From positions 2,852,001 through 2,916,000 of the forward strand of contig NZ_VFPP01000001.1 in NCBI RefSeq assembly GCF_006716745.1: 64,000 bases of DNA, read 5' to 3'. The translations under genes were made by a program, and so were the position numbers. The notes under the pieces were generated by a model. That model searched no databases, was not told the DNA's origin, and saw only the letters and a list, made by a program, of their open reading frames with translations. The stretch is from Saccharothrix saharensis (lineage in GTDB: Bacteria; Actinomycetota; Actinomycetes; Mycobacteriales; Pseudonocardiaceae). This document shows positions 1-7,660 of the stretch, one piece after another; the stretch's first letter is position 1; each line of letters begins with the position of its first letter.

Positions 1-1
1 G

Positions 2-427
2 TCGCTGGTCAGCGTGCCGGTGATCCTGCTGGCGGGGCGTTGGTCGGACCGGCACGGCAGGCGTCCGCTGATCGTGGCGGGCGCGGTGTCGATGATCGTG
101 TGGGCGTTCCCGTACTTCTGGTTGATCGACACCGCGTCGCTGGGGCTGATCTTCGTCGCGCTGGCCGTGTCGGGGGTGGGGTCGAGCCTGGTCTACGGGC
201 CGGTGGCGGCGTACCTGGCGGAGCTGTTCGAGCCCCAGGTGCGGTACTCGGGCGCGTCGCTGGCGTACCAGTTGGCGTCCATCCTGGTCAGCGGCGGCAC
301 ACCGTTCATCATGACCGCGTTGCTGGTGGCCACGGGCACGTCCCTGTCGGTTTCGGCGTTCCTGCTGGTCATGGGCGTGGTGACGCTGGCCTCGGTGCTC
401 GGGCTGCGGGAGACGCACCGGGCTTGA
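2..427 (+). CDS. MFS transporter, MHS (metabolite:H+ symporter) type, C-terminal part
   Basis: This is the 3' end of a gene that begins before the window; about 141 C-terminal codons are present. The frame is hydrophobic with five or six predicted membrane segments. A GRWSDRHGRR loop is the classic MFS motif between helices. The stretch around VRYSGASLAYQLAS matches the same region of the complete MHS-type transporter at 11617-12951, so the two are paralogs. Members of this family import organic acids, osmolytes or aromatic acids with protons; the substrate cannot be read from this fragment. The stop is TGA at 425-427. Confidence 0.85.
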   Translation, partial: SLVSVPVILLAGRWSDRHGRRPLIVAGAVSMIVWAFPYFWLIDTASLGLIFVALAVSGVGSSLVYGPVAAYLAELFEPQVRYSGASLAYQLASILVSGGTPFIMTALLVATGTSLSVSAFLLVMGVVTLASVLGLRETHRA

Positions 428-571
428 TTGAGACGAACGGCCGATTCTATTCCACGTGACCGCGACTACTTTCGAATCGTGTGACCGGTGCGCGATCCGA
501 GAGGAGTTCGAGCATCATTCGACGACGCGGTAGTGAGAGCGGGAACGACTGCTGAGCGGCGAGGGGTGTGC

Positions 572-1459
572 TCACACGACCACACCCCTCCCTTTCAGCT
601 CGATGCGCATCCCGAAGCTCTCCTGGTGCGGAACCGCGGTCGACTCGACGCCGAACACGGGCCTACCGCTCTCGTCCACGGCCCGGACCACTTCGAAGCC
701 GTCGTCACCGTCGCTGAAGCCCAGCGGCTCGAAGTACGCGTCGGACCCCGGCGGGAGCGCGACCCGATGACGAGCCCGGACGACCGGGGTGCGGAACCTC
801 AGCATGAAGTCGTCCGGGGTGTGGTCGCGCATGAGCGGCACGCACATGCCCGGCCAGTCGCACTCGACCACCACCCCGAAGGAACTCCCGCGCGGCAGTG
901 CCGCGCGGAAGTGGATGATCAGCACGAACTTGCCCTCGGCCACCCACTCCGAGGTGGTCGTCAGCTTCGGACCGGGCAGGTCGTCCGCCTGCAGCTTGCG
1001 CGCCACCACGGCGACCCTGCGCCGGTGCTTGGCGGGTTGGGGCCATCCGCAACCGTGCTCCAGGCGCACCGCCCACAGACCGTCGACGAGCACGTGGGCT
1101 CGCATCGTGAGCCGTTTGCGCGTGTCACCGTTGGGCTCGACGGTGTAGAAGTCGTCCCAGTCCATCACCCGGTACTCCAGCGGGTCGTGGTCGGACGCCA
1201 GCTTGGTGTAGTGGGAGACGAGCCGCCGGTGGACCTCCAATCGACGAAGGGTCGCCCGGCGGTCGGCCAAGAGCACGAGCACGCCCGACAGGAGCACGAG
1301 CAGCGCCGCGACAAGGGCTCCGGCCTTGACCGCGGCGTTGCCCAGCAGCGCACCCAGGAGCACGGCGAAGGACAGGATGCCGAGCACGGCCTTCACGATC
1401 GCGGGGCTGCCCTCGGCCGCGAGGAGGTCGTCCAGCCAGGCGATGAACCGAGCGAGCAT
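572..1459 (-). CDS. Two-TM membrane protein of unknown function
   Basis: A 295-residue protein. I chose the ATG at 1457-1459 because AGGAGG lies just upstream of it; a longer frame to 1624 has no such site. Residues about 20-70 form two hydrophobic segments separated by a short turn, with the first basic stop-transfer at LADRR. The remaining 220 residues are soluble, with mixed charge and beta-like character, and should face the cytoplasm if the short N-terminus is inside. I do not recognise the family. It is divergent from secA2 with 212 bp between the starts, but nothing ties it functionally to secretion. Confidence 0.75.
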   Translation of the reverse strand: MLARFIAWLDDLLAAEGSPAIVKAVLGILSFAVLLGALLGNAAVKAGALVAALLVLLSGVLVLLADRRATLRRLEVHRRLVSHYTKLASDHDPLEYRVMDWDDFYTVEPNGDTRKRLTMRAHVLVDGLWAVRLEHGCGWPQPAKHRRRVAVVARKLQADDLPGPKLTTTSEWVAEGKFVLIIHFRAALPRGSSFGVVVECDWPGMCVPLMRDHTPDDFMLRFRTPVVRARHRVALPPGSDAYFEPLGFSDGDDGFEVVRAVDESGRPVFGVESTAVPHQESFGMRIELKGRGVVV

Positions 1460-1671
1460 CCCGCCTCCTGGGAAGACCCGGCTACGTTCGAGCACCGAAG
1501 CGTAACGGCACGTAGTCACCGGCGAGGGCGCACTTCGACGGGAAAGGCCTGGGATTGGTGCTCCTGGCTCAGCGGACCGGAGTGCTCCACCGCCGGACGA
1601 CGGACCCCGCGAGTGAACTGTCAACCGGGTGACGTGCGGAACGTTGTGGACTTGCCGTACGTTGCCGTGCC

Positions 1672-3990
1672 GTGACCACTCTCCTGGGACGGTTCAAGCA
1701 GCGGCTGCGTCGGTTCGCGCAGAAGCCCGGCTCCGCCGACCTCACGCCCTACCGGAAGCTGCTCGAAGAGGTCAACGAGCAGGCCGAGCGCGTGAAGAAG
1801 CTCAGCGACGAGGAACTGACCGCCGCGGCGGCCGCACTGCGCGACAAGAGCGACTTCGGCCGCCCCGAGCTGGTGGAGGTCTGCGCGCTCGGCCGCGAGG
1901 CCGCCGACCGCGCGCTCGGCCTGCGCCCGTTCGACGTGCAGATCCTCGGCGCGCTCGGCCTCCTGGAGGGCCACGTGGTCGAGATGGCCACCGGTGAGGG
2001 CAAGACGCTCTCCGGCGCCATCGCCGCGGCCGGTTTCGCGCTGCGCGGCGACCAGGTGCACGTGGTCTCGGTGAACGACTACCTGGCCCAGCGCGACGCC
2101 GAGTGGATGGGCCCGCTCTACGAGCTCATGGGCGTGAGCGTCGGCTGGATCAACCAGAGCTCCAAGCCCGAGGAGCGCCGCGCCGCCTACCAGGCCGAGG
2201 TCATGTACGCCTCGGTCTCGGAGATCGGCTTCGACGTGCTGCGCGACCGGCTGGCCACCGCCGAGGGCGACCTCATCGTGCCCAAGCCGCGCGTCGCCCT
2301 CGTGGACGAGGCGGACTCGGTGCTGGTGGACGAGGCCCGCGTGCCGCTGGTCCTGGCGGGCTCCACGGCGGGCCCGGCGGTCGACCCGGCGCTGGCCGAC
2401 CTGGTCAAGCGGCTGCGCCGCGACCTGCACTTCGAGATCGACGACGAAGAGCGCAACGTCTACCTCACCGGCGCGGGCAGCGAGCTGGTCGAACGGGCGC
2501 TCGGTGGCATCGACCTGTACTCCGACGAGCACGTCTCCACCACGCTGAGCAAGGTCAACGTGGCCCTGCACGCGCAGGTCCTGCTGCACCGGGACGTGGA
2601 CTACATCGTCCGCGACGGCAAGGTGCACCTGATCAACGACACGCGCGGCCGGATCGCGAAGCTCCAGCGCTGGCCCGACGGCCTGCAGGCCGCGGTCGAG
2701 GCCAAGGAGAACGTGGCCACCACGGACGCGGGCGAGGTGCTGGACTCCATCACGGTCCAGGCGCTGCTCAGCCGCTACCCGACCGTGTGCGGCATGACCG
2801 GCACCGCGGTGGCCGTCGCCGAGCAGCTGCGCGACTTCTACCAGCTCGAAGTGCTGGTCATCCCGCCGAACGTGGAGACGATCCGCGAGGACGAGGCCCC
2901 CCGGCTGTACACGACGCTGGAGCAGAAGGAAGCCGCGATCGTCGCCGAGATCAAGGAGGTGCACGCGACGGGGCGCCCGATCCTGGTCGGCACGCTGGAC
3001 GTGGCCGAGTCCGAGCGCCTGTCGCGCAAGCTCGCCGAGGCGGGCCTGGAGTGCGTCGTGCTCAACGCCAAGAACGACGCCGAGGAAGCCGCGATCATCG
3101 CCGACGCGGGCTCGTTCGAGCGGGTCACCGTGTCCACCCAGATGGCGGGCCGCGGCACGGACATCCGGCTCGGCGGGCACGACTCGACCGACCACGAGCG
3201 CATCGCCGAACTCGGCGGCCTGTACGTGATCGGCACCGGCCGCCACTCCAGCAGCCGGCTGGACGACCAGCTGCGCGGCCGGGCGGGTCGCCAGGGCGAC
3301 CCCGGCGGGTCGGTGTTCTTCTCCTCGTTGCAGGACGACCTGGTCACGCAGTACGTGCCCGACCACGACGAGCCGGCCGAGGTGGACGAGGACGGCCGCA
3401 TCACCGACGCGGGCACCCTGCACACCGTGGAGCACGCGCAACGCGTCGCCGAGGGCGTGCACCTGGAGATCCACCGCAACACCTGGCGGTACAACAAGCT
3501 GATCGAGCACCAGCGCCAACTGCTGCTGGAGTACCGGGACAAGCTGCTGCGCACCGACCTGGCGTGGAAGGAGCTGTCCGAGCGCAAGCCGGACAAGGCG
3601 CACGAGATCGAGGACCTCGACGACGAGGTCAAGGTGTCCGCGGCCCGACTGATCGCGCTGCACCACCTCGACCAGCGGTGGAGCGACCACCTGACGTTCC
3701 TGACCGACCTGCGGGAGGGCATCCACCTGCGGGCGCTGGCCCGGCAGAACCCGCTGGACGAGTTCCACCGCGAGGCCATCCCGGCCTACCACAAGATCAT
3801 CCCGGACGCCTGGGACGAGGCGGAGGAGACCTTCGCCAAGGTGCAGATCGACGCCGACGGCGCGCACCTGGCCGAGGCGGGCGTGCAGCGCCCGAACACC
3901 ACCTGGACCTACCTGGTCAACGACAACCCGTTCTCCTCCGGCCTGGAGGAGACGTTCAAGGGGTTGGTGAAGCTGGTCCGGCGCCGCTGA
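1672..3990 (+). CDS. secA2: Accessory Sec translocase ATPase SecA2
   Basis: A 772-residue SecA-family motor that drives export of a subset of proteins through SecYEG. The Walker A motif (GEGKT) is at about residues 108-112, followed by a VDEADS Walker B/DEAD box near residue 213. The RGTDIR and GRAGRQGDPG helicase motifs lie in NBD2, and the helical scaffold is near LDQRWSDHL. It lacks the long C-terminal zinc-binding tail of housekeeping SecA, and its length fits actinobacterial SecA2 (about 770-810 residues) rather than SecA1. Start is GTG 1672. No secY2 or accessory Asp genes are adjacent, so it probably works with the housekeeping channel as in mycobacteria. Confidence 0.93.
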   Translation: MTTLLGRFKQRLRRFAQKPGSADLTPYRKLLEEVNEQAERVKKLSDEELTAAAAALRDKSDFGRPELVEVCALGREAADRALGLRPFDVQILGALGLLEGHVVEMATGEGKTLSGAIAAAGFALRGDQVHVVSVNDYLAQRDAEWMGPLYELMGVSVGWINQSSKPEERRAAYQAEVMYASVSEIGFDVLRDRLATAEGDLIVPKPRVALVDEADSVLVDEARVPLVLAGSTAGPAVDPALADLVKRLRRDLHFEIDDEERNVYLTGAGSELVERALGGIDLYSDEHVSTTLSKVNVALHAQVLLHRDVDYIVRDGKVHLINDTRGRIAKLQRWPDGLQAAVEAKENVATTDAGEVLDSITVQALLSRYPTVCGMTGTAVAVAEQLRDFYQLEVLVIPPNVETIREDEAPRLYTTLEQKEAAIVAEIKEVHATGRPILVGTLDVAESERLSRKLAEAGLECVVLNAKNDAEEAAIIADAGSFERVTVSTQMAGRGTDIRLGGHDSTDHERIAELGGLYVIGTGRHSSSRLDDQLRGRAGRQGDPGGSVFFSSLQDDLVTQYVPDHDEPAEVDEDGRITDAGTLHTVEHAQRVAEGVHLEIHRNTWRYNKLIEHQRQLLLEYRDKLLRTDLAWKELSERKPDKAHEIEDLDDEVKVSAARLIALHHLDQRWSDHLTFLTDLREGIHLRALARQNPLDEFHREAIPAYHKIIPDAWDEAEETFAKVQIDADGAHLAEAGVQRPNTTWTYLVNDNPFSSGLEETFKGLVKLVRRR

Positions 3991-4002
3991 GCGCTCGGCG
4001 CC

Positions 4003-4034
4003 GCGCGGGCCGGGAGTCAGGCCCGGCCCGCGCG
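4003..4034. terminator. Bidirectional hairpin between secA2 and a convergent gene
   Basis: A perfect 13-bp inverted repeat (4003-4015 with 4022-4034, rich in G and C) around a 6-nt loop. It begins 13 bp after the secA2 stop and ends 8 bp before the stop of the convergent gene, so it can end transcription from both sides. There is no T tract, as is usual in high-GC actinomycetes. Confidence 0.8.
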
Positions 4035-4041
4035 ACGGCGG

Positions 4042-4323
4042 TCACCGAACGGGTGTGGAGACCTTCTTCTCGACGACCGGCTGCGGCTGCCGGGGCAGCG
4101 CGGCCGGTCTCGGGATCCGCTGTGCCACCGCCTGCTCGGTGAGGGCGCGGATCTCCGCCAGGATGTCCAGGTGCTGCTGGGACGGTGGCGGACCGACGAG
4201 GTTCGAGTGGTCGAACGCGGTGCGTTCGGCCCGGTGGGCCAGGTTCTGGAGGCGCCGGATCAGGTCCCACTCCTGGTCAGTGCGCGTAGAGCGCCGTTGC
4301 TCAGTCACCCCGGAAGCAGACAC
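4042..4323 (-). CDS. Small hypothetical protein, 93 residues
   Basis: A soluble, charged, mostly helical protein starting at GTG 4323. Its central part (DQEWDLIRRLQNLAHRAERT) predicts an amphipathic helix, and a second helix follows around LDILAEIRALTEQAVAQ. The C-terminus is Pro/Gln/Arg rich. I do not recognise it. It is convergent to secA2 and shares the hairpin at 4003-4034. Codon third positions are GC-rich in this frame, which supports coding. The start is uncertain because no strong Shine-Dalgarno is visible. Confidence 0.6.
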   Translation of the reverse strand: MSASGVTEQRRSTRTDQEWDLIRRLQNLAHRAERTAFDHSNLVGPPPSQQHLDILAEIRALTEQAVAQRIPRPAALPRQPQPVVEKKVSTPVR

Positions 4324-4712
4324 CTCACGCCGGGTGAACGTAAATCACCTGGCAGTGCGAACTTCGCTGGGTCAACTCAGCTACCCCTGCGCGGGCGGTC
4401 AAAACACGCCGATCGTGGTACTCAAGGTTCCACCGCCGAGCGAGAAGCAACACCGTGCACGCGGGGACGTCCAGGACAGGGCCGTTCAGGCGGACGTGGA
4501 GCCCGGTCACGGCGTGGTTATGCACCGATCGACGTCACTCGTGGCAGTGAAAAGTCCGCTGACGTCCGCTCGTGACGCGGTGTCGACCACCTCGCCGGTG
4601 CGAGGGTCGCTCGTCGGGGTGTCGCCGATGGCTGCGCACACCACATCCGCCCCGCCGGCCATGGCGTCGCGACCCATTCCGCGCCCCGGCGGGCCGTCCT
4701 ACCGTGCCTCGG
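4324..4712. other. 389-bp gap between divergent genes, possibly holding a 51-codon ORF
   Basis: No convincing gene. On the minus strand an ATG at 4662 opens a 51-codon frame ending in TGA at 4507, starting MAGGADVVCAAIGDTP. Its third-position GC is only about 78%, lower than neighbouring genes, and it has no clear ribosome-binding site. A second minus-strand frame (4325-4525) overlaps it. The rest probably holds the promoters of the divergent genes at 4323 and 4713; I could not assign them. Confidence 0.35.
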
Positions 4713-6011
4713 GTGAACATCGCCGTTCCGCTGATCGCAGCGCTCCTCGCGACGACGGCGCAGGCCGTTCCCGCGTCCGCCCACGGATGCGGGCCCCTGC
4801 GCGTTCCCGGTGCCGAGCACCAGGAACTGACCCACCTCGCCGACCTGTCCACCGCCGGGGGCCGCACCGATCCCGCCGACTGGGCCGGGCTGACCCCCGC
4901 CGGCCTGCCCGCGCCGACGCCGGTGGCGGGCACGCAGGTGGACGGCTACTTCCCCGACTCCTCGACCGGCAACACCAACCACGGCTGGGCGCACGACTCG
5001 CAGTTCGTGATCCGCTTGCCCCGGCGCTGGAACGGCGGCCTGGTCGTGACCGGCTCGCCGGGCGTGCGCGAGCAGTACGCCAACGACCGCGCGATCAGCG
5101 ACTTCGTGCTGGCCCGCGGCTACGCGTTCGCGTCGACCGACAAGGGCAACACGGGGGTGGCGTTCCACCGCGACGGCGAGCGCCCGGGTGACGCGATCGC
5201 CGAGTGGAACCACCGGGTCACGCAGCTGACCCGGGCGGCGAAGGCCGTGGTGGCGCAGCGGTACTGCCGCCCGCCGGCGCGCACCCTGGCCACGGGCATC
5301 TCCAACGGCGGCTACCTGGTGCGCTGGCAGCTCGAGAACCGCCCCGAGCTGTACGACGGCGGCGTGGACTGGGAGGGCACGCTGTGGACCGCCCGGGGCC
5401 CGAACCTGCTGACGTTCCTGCCGCCCGCGCTCAAGGGCTACGCCACCGGTGACCGGGCGGCGGTGGTGGCCGCCGGGTTCCCGGCCGAGTCGGAGTTCCT
5501 GTGGCCGTTCCACCACCAGTACTACTGGGACCTGACCCAGCGCATCTACCGCGAGGAGCTGGACCCGACCTGGGACGGTGACGTCGAGGCCGGCACGCCG
5601 TTCTGCGCGCCCGGCACGCCGTCGTGCGACGCGGACTACGACTACGCGTCACGGCCGCAGGCACAGCGGGCCGTCGAGCGCATCGCGCTCACCGGCCGGA
5701 TCGGCAAGCCGCTGCTCACGCTGCACGGCACGCTGGACACCCTGCTGCCGATCTCCCGCGGCTCGGACGTCTACGCGGACATGGTGCGCCAAGCCGGTCG
5801 GGGTGGGCTGTTCCGCTACTACCGGATCGAGGGCGGCACGCACGTGGACTCGCTGTTCGACGCGTTCCCGGACCGGCTGCGGCCGTTGACGCCGTGCCAC
5901 CGGTCGGCGTTCGCCGCGCTGGAGGGCTGGCTGTCGGGCACGCGCCCGCCCGTATCGACCACCGTGCCGCGCCCGGCGGTGGTGAACGCGACGGAGTGCG
6001 TGCTGGCGTGA
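4713..6011 (+). CDS. Secreted alpha/beta hydrolase (tannase / 3-hydroxybutyrate-oligomer hydrolase-like)
   Basis: A 432-residue exported esterase. GTG 4713 gives a clean signal peptide (VNIAVPLIAALLATTAQA, predicted cleavage after PASA). The nucleophile elbow is G-I-S-N-G with Ser197, the acid is probably Asp in HGTLDTLLP, and the base is His in GGTHVD. A cysteine-rich lid (FCAPGTPSCDAD) sits between core strands. Layout and length resemble tannase/feruloyl-esterase or extracellular 3-hydroxybutyrate-oligomer hydrolase families, and I cannot choose between them. A 3-hydroxybutyrate-dehydrogenase-like gene lies 7 kb away at 12992-13759, which makes an oligomer hydrolase attractive but unproven. 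Confidence 0.8.
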   Translation: MNIAVPLIAALLATTAQAVPASAHGCGPLRVPGAEHQELTHLADLSTAGGRTDPADWAGLTPAGLPAPTPVAGTQVDGYFPDSSTGNTNHGWAHDSQFVIRLPRRWNGGLVVTGSPGVREQYANDRAISDFVLARGYAFASTDKGNTGVAFHRDGERPGDAIAEWNHRVTQLTRAAKAVVAQRYCRPPARTLATGISNGGYLVRWQLENRPELYDGGVDWEGTLWTARGPNLLTFLPPALKGYATGDRAAVVAAGFPAESEFLWPFHHQYYWDLTQRIYREELDPTWDGDVEAGTPFCAPGTPSCDADYDYASRPQAQRAVERIALTGRIGKPLLTLHGTLDTLLPISRGSDVYADMVRQAGRGGLFRYYRIEGGTHVDSLFDAFPDRLRPLTPCHRSAFAALEGWLSGTRPPVSTTVPRPAVVNATECVLA

Positions 6012-6020
6012 CGCCGGTGC

Positions 6021-6058
6021 CCGCCGCTCGACGTGCCCCCGCGGACGTCGAGCGGCGG
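6021..6058. terminator. Bidirectional terminator hairpin
   Basis: A perfect 14-bp inverted repeat (6021-6034 with 6045-6058) with a 10-nt loop, exactly filling the space between the convergent stops at 6011 and 6062. Confidence 0.85.
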
Positions 6059-6061
6059 TGC

Positions 6062-7660
6062 TCACCCGATGCGTCGCGCGGACCCGTCCGGCAGCAGGCG
6101 CACCACGGCGGGCTGGTCGCCGGCGACGTCCACGCGGTCGCCGGCGGCGTCGAAGTAGAACGTGCCGCTCGCGCCCTCGTAGGCGGACTCCGCGTCGGAG
6201 AAGGTCGCCTGGGTGGCCAGCTCGACCGTCTCCGGCTGGGGGATCACCACGTCCGGGTCGCCCGCCTGCGCGTGCCGGATCCAGCCGACCGCCACGTGCA
6301 GGGCGTCCCAGGACATGACGGCCCAGCCGGTGTCCAGCTCGTGCTCGTGGCCCGCGAACGCCTCGCGCAGCGGTGCGAACCGGGGGCGGTCGCCGATCAC
6401 CACGGGGTCCGCCAGCGGGGTGTAGTACAGCTCGACCTTGCCCCGGCCGACGACCTCGAGCGCCTCGGGGACCTTCCACGCCTTCGCCGCCTCCGCGTCC
6501 TGCCCGCCCATCCGCAGGACGGCCGCGTCGGAGGCGCTGACCACGATCACCTTGCGCAGGCAGCTCTCCGCGTCGAGCTTGCCCATCAGGTCGCTGAGGT
6601 ACCGGGCGCGCCCGGCGTAGTAGACGGCGACCGGCGCGTCCGGCCGGGTCGGGTCGACCTTGCCGCACATCTTGTCGCTGATGATCCGGAACTGGTTGCC
6701 CAGCACGCCCTCGTCGTCGCTGCCGAACCGGTAGGGCGTCTCCTGCCCGCCGAGCTGGTCGGCGATGGCCTCGGCGGACGTGCTCGCGTAGGCGTCGCCC
6801 GCGTCGTTGCTCTTCACCACGATGGCGCGCGTCCCGTCGACACCGGCCGCGGCCAGCGCCTTCGTGGTCGCGTCGAACTGCCGCGCGTTGGCGAACGCGG
6901 TCCGGTGGAAGTGCTCGATGGGGCCGTCCGGGTCCAGCCGGGTCGCGGTGAGGTGGCCCGCCACCATCAGCACGCCGGCCCCGGCGAGCTTGCGGGCCGC
7001 GAACTTCGACTCGTCCTGGCTGAGCCCGAGCCCCACCACGGCCAGCAGCGGCGCCGGGTCGTCCTTCATCGCGATCAGCTCGTCCACCACCGGCTCCCAG
7101 TGGGCCGACGTGGTGCCCATGTGTGCGAGCAGCACCTCGACCTTCGGGCTGCCGCTCTCGGCGTTGAGCCGTTCCTGGGCGGCCGCGAGCCCCGCCACCT
7201 CGTGCACGACGCGCGGCCCGGACAGCGGCGAGGTCAGCGGCGCGAGCAGCGCGACCTTGACGTGGTCGCCGGACAGCGCGTCGTTCTGCGCGCCGATCCG
7301 GTCCAGCACCTCCTCGTACCGGGCGCGGGTGCTCTCACCCACCTCGCCGTCGGCGAAGCCGCCGGAGAAGTCGTAGCCGCCGTCGCTGACGCCGACGCAC
7401 TCCAGCTCCGCCGCCGAGAACAAGCCGCGCAGGGTGATGCCGGTGTCGACGCCGCCGCCGAAGCACAGCACCTTCGGCGCGGCGACCGCGACCGCGCCGA
7501 CGGGCAGCAGCACCACCGCCACCGCCAGCAGCACGCGCACGGCCCTCGGCGGTGGCGGTGGCGTGATCGGACCGGAGAACCTGGCCCGCGACCGCCGCCG
7601 GAACTCCAGCAGGACGGCCCAGCCCACCAGCAGCAGCGCCGAGATCACCAACAGGGTCAT
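6062..7660 (-). CDS. Membrane-anchored periplasmic-binding-protein-like (PBP type I) protein
   Basis: A 532-residue protein with two N-terminal membrane segments (residues about 1-20 and 42-60) separated by a basic, proline-rich loop (PITPPPPPR). A large extracellular domain resembling branched-chain amino-acid binding proteins follows: AVVGLGLSQDES and AIVVKSNDAGDAYA are the alternating strand-helix units of that fold. It is not a lipoprotein and no ABC permease is nearby. Its ATG overlaps the TGA of the upstream ATPase gene (ATGA), so the two are translationally coupled. I infer an extracellular ligand sensor anchored next to a cytoplasmic ATPase rather than a transport subunit. Confidence 0.78.
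   Translation of the reverse strand: MTLLVISALLLVGWAVLLEFRRRSRARFSGPITPPPPPRAVRVLLAVAVVLLPVGAVAVAAPKVLCFGGGVDTGITLRGLFSAAELECVGVSDGGYDFSGGFADGEVGESTRARYEEVLDRIGAQNDALSGDHVKVALLAPLTSPLSGPRVVHEVAGLAAAQERLNAESGSPKVEVLLAHMGTTSAHWEPVVDELIAMKDDPAPLLAVVGLGLSQDESKFAARKLAGAGVLMVAGHLTATRLDPDGPIEHFHRTAFANARQFDATTKALAAAGVDGTRAIVVKSNDAGDAYASTSAEAIADQLGGQETPYRFGSDDEGVLGNQFRIISDKMCGKVDPTRPDAPVAVYYAGRARYLSDLMGKLDAESCLRKVIVVSASDAAVLRMGGQDAEAAKAWKVPEALEVVGRGKVELYYTPLADPVVIGDRPRFAPLREAFAGHEHELDTGWAVMSWDALHVAVGWIRHAQAGDPDVVIPQPETVELATQATFSDAESAYEGASGTFYFDAAGDRVDVAGDQPAVVRLLPDGSARRIG

Noticed and set aside
465-485. TTCGAATC sequence resembling a tRNA T-loop
   Set aside because: No matching acceptor, D or anticodon stems around it.
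428-571. 23-codon minus-strand frame starting ATGATG near 523
   Set aside because: No Shine-Dalgarno, no cysteine or leader features; indistinguishable from chance.
1621-3867. 748-codon open frame antisense to secA2
   Set aside because: It is a mirror of the high third-position GC of secA2; sequence is low-complexity Arg/Leu/Gln/Val with no domain, whereas the sense frame has all SecA motifs.
4325-4525. 66-codon minus-strand frame in the 4.3-4.7 kb gap
   Set aside because: No ribosome-binding site, mixed codon use and overlap with another equally weak frame (4507-4662); listed only inside the gap entry.
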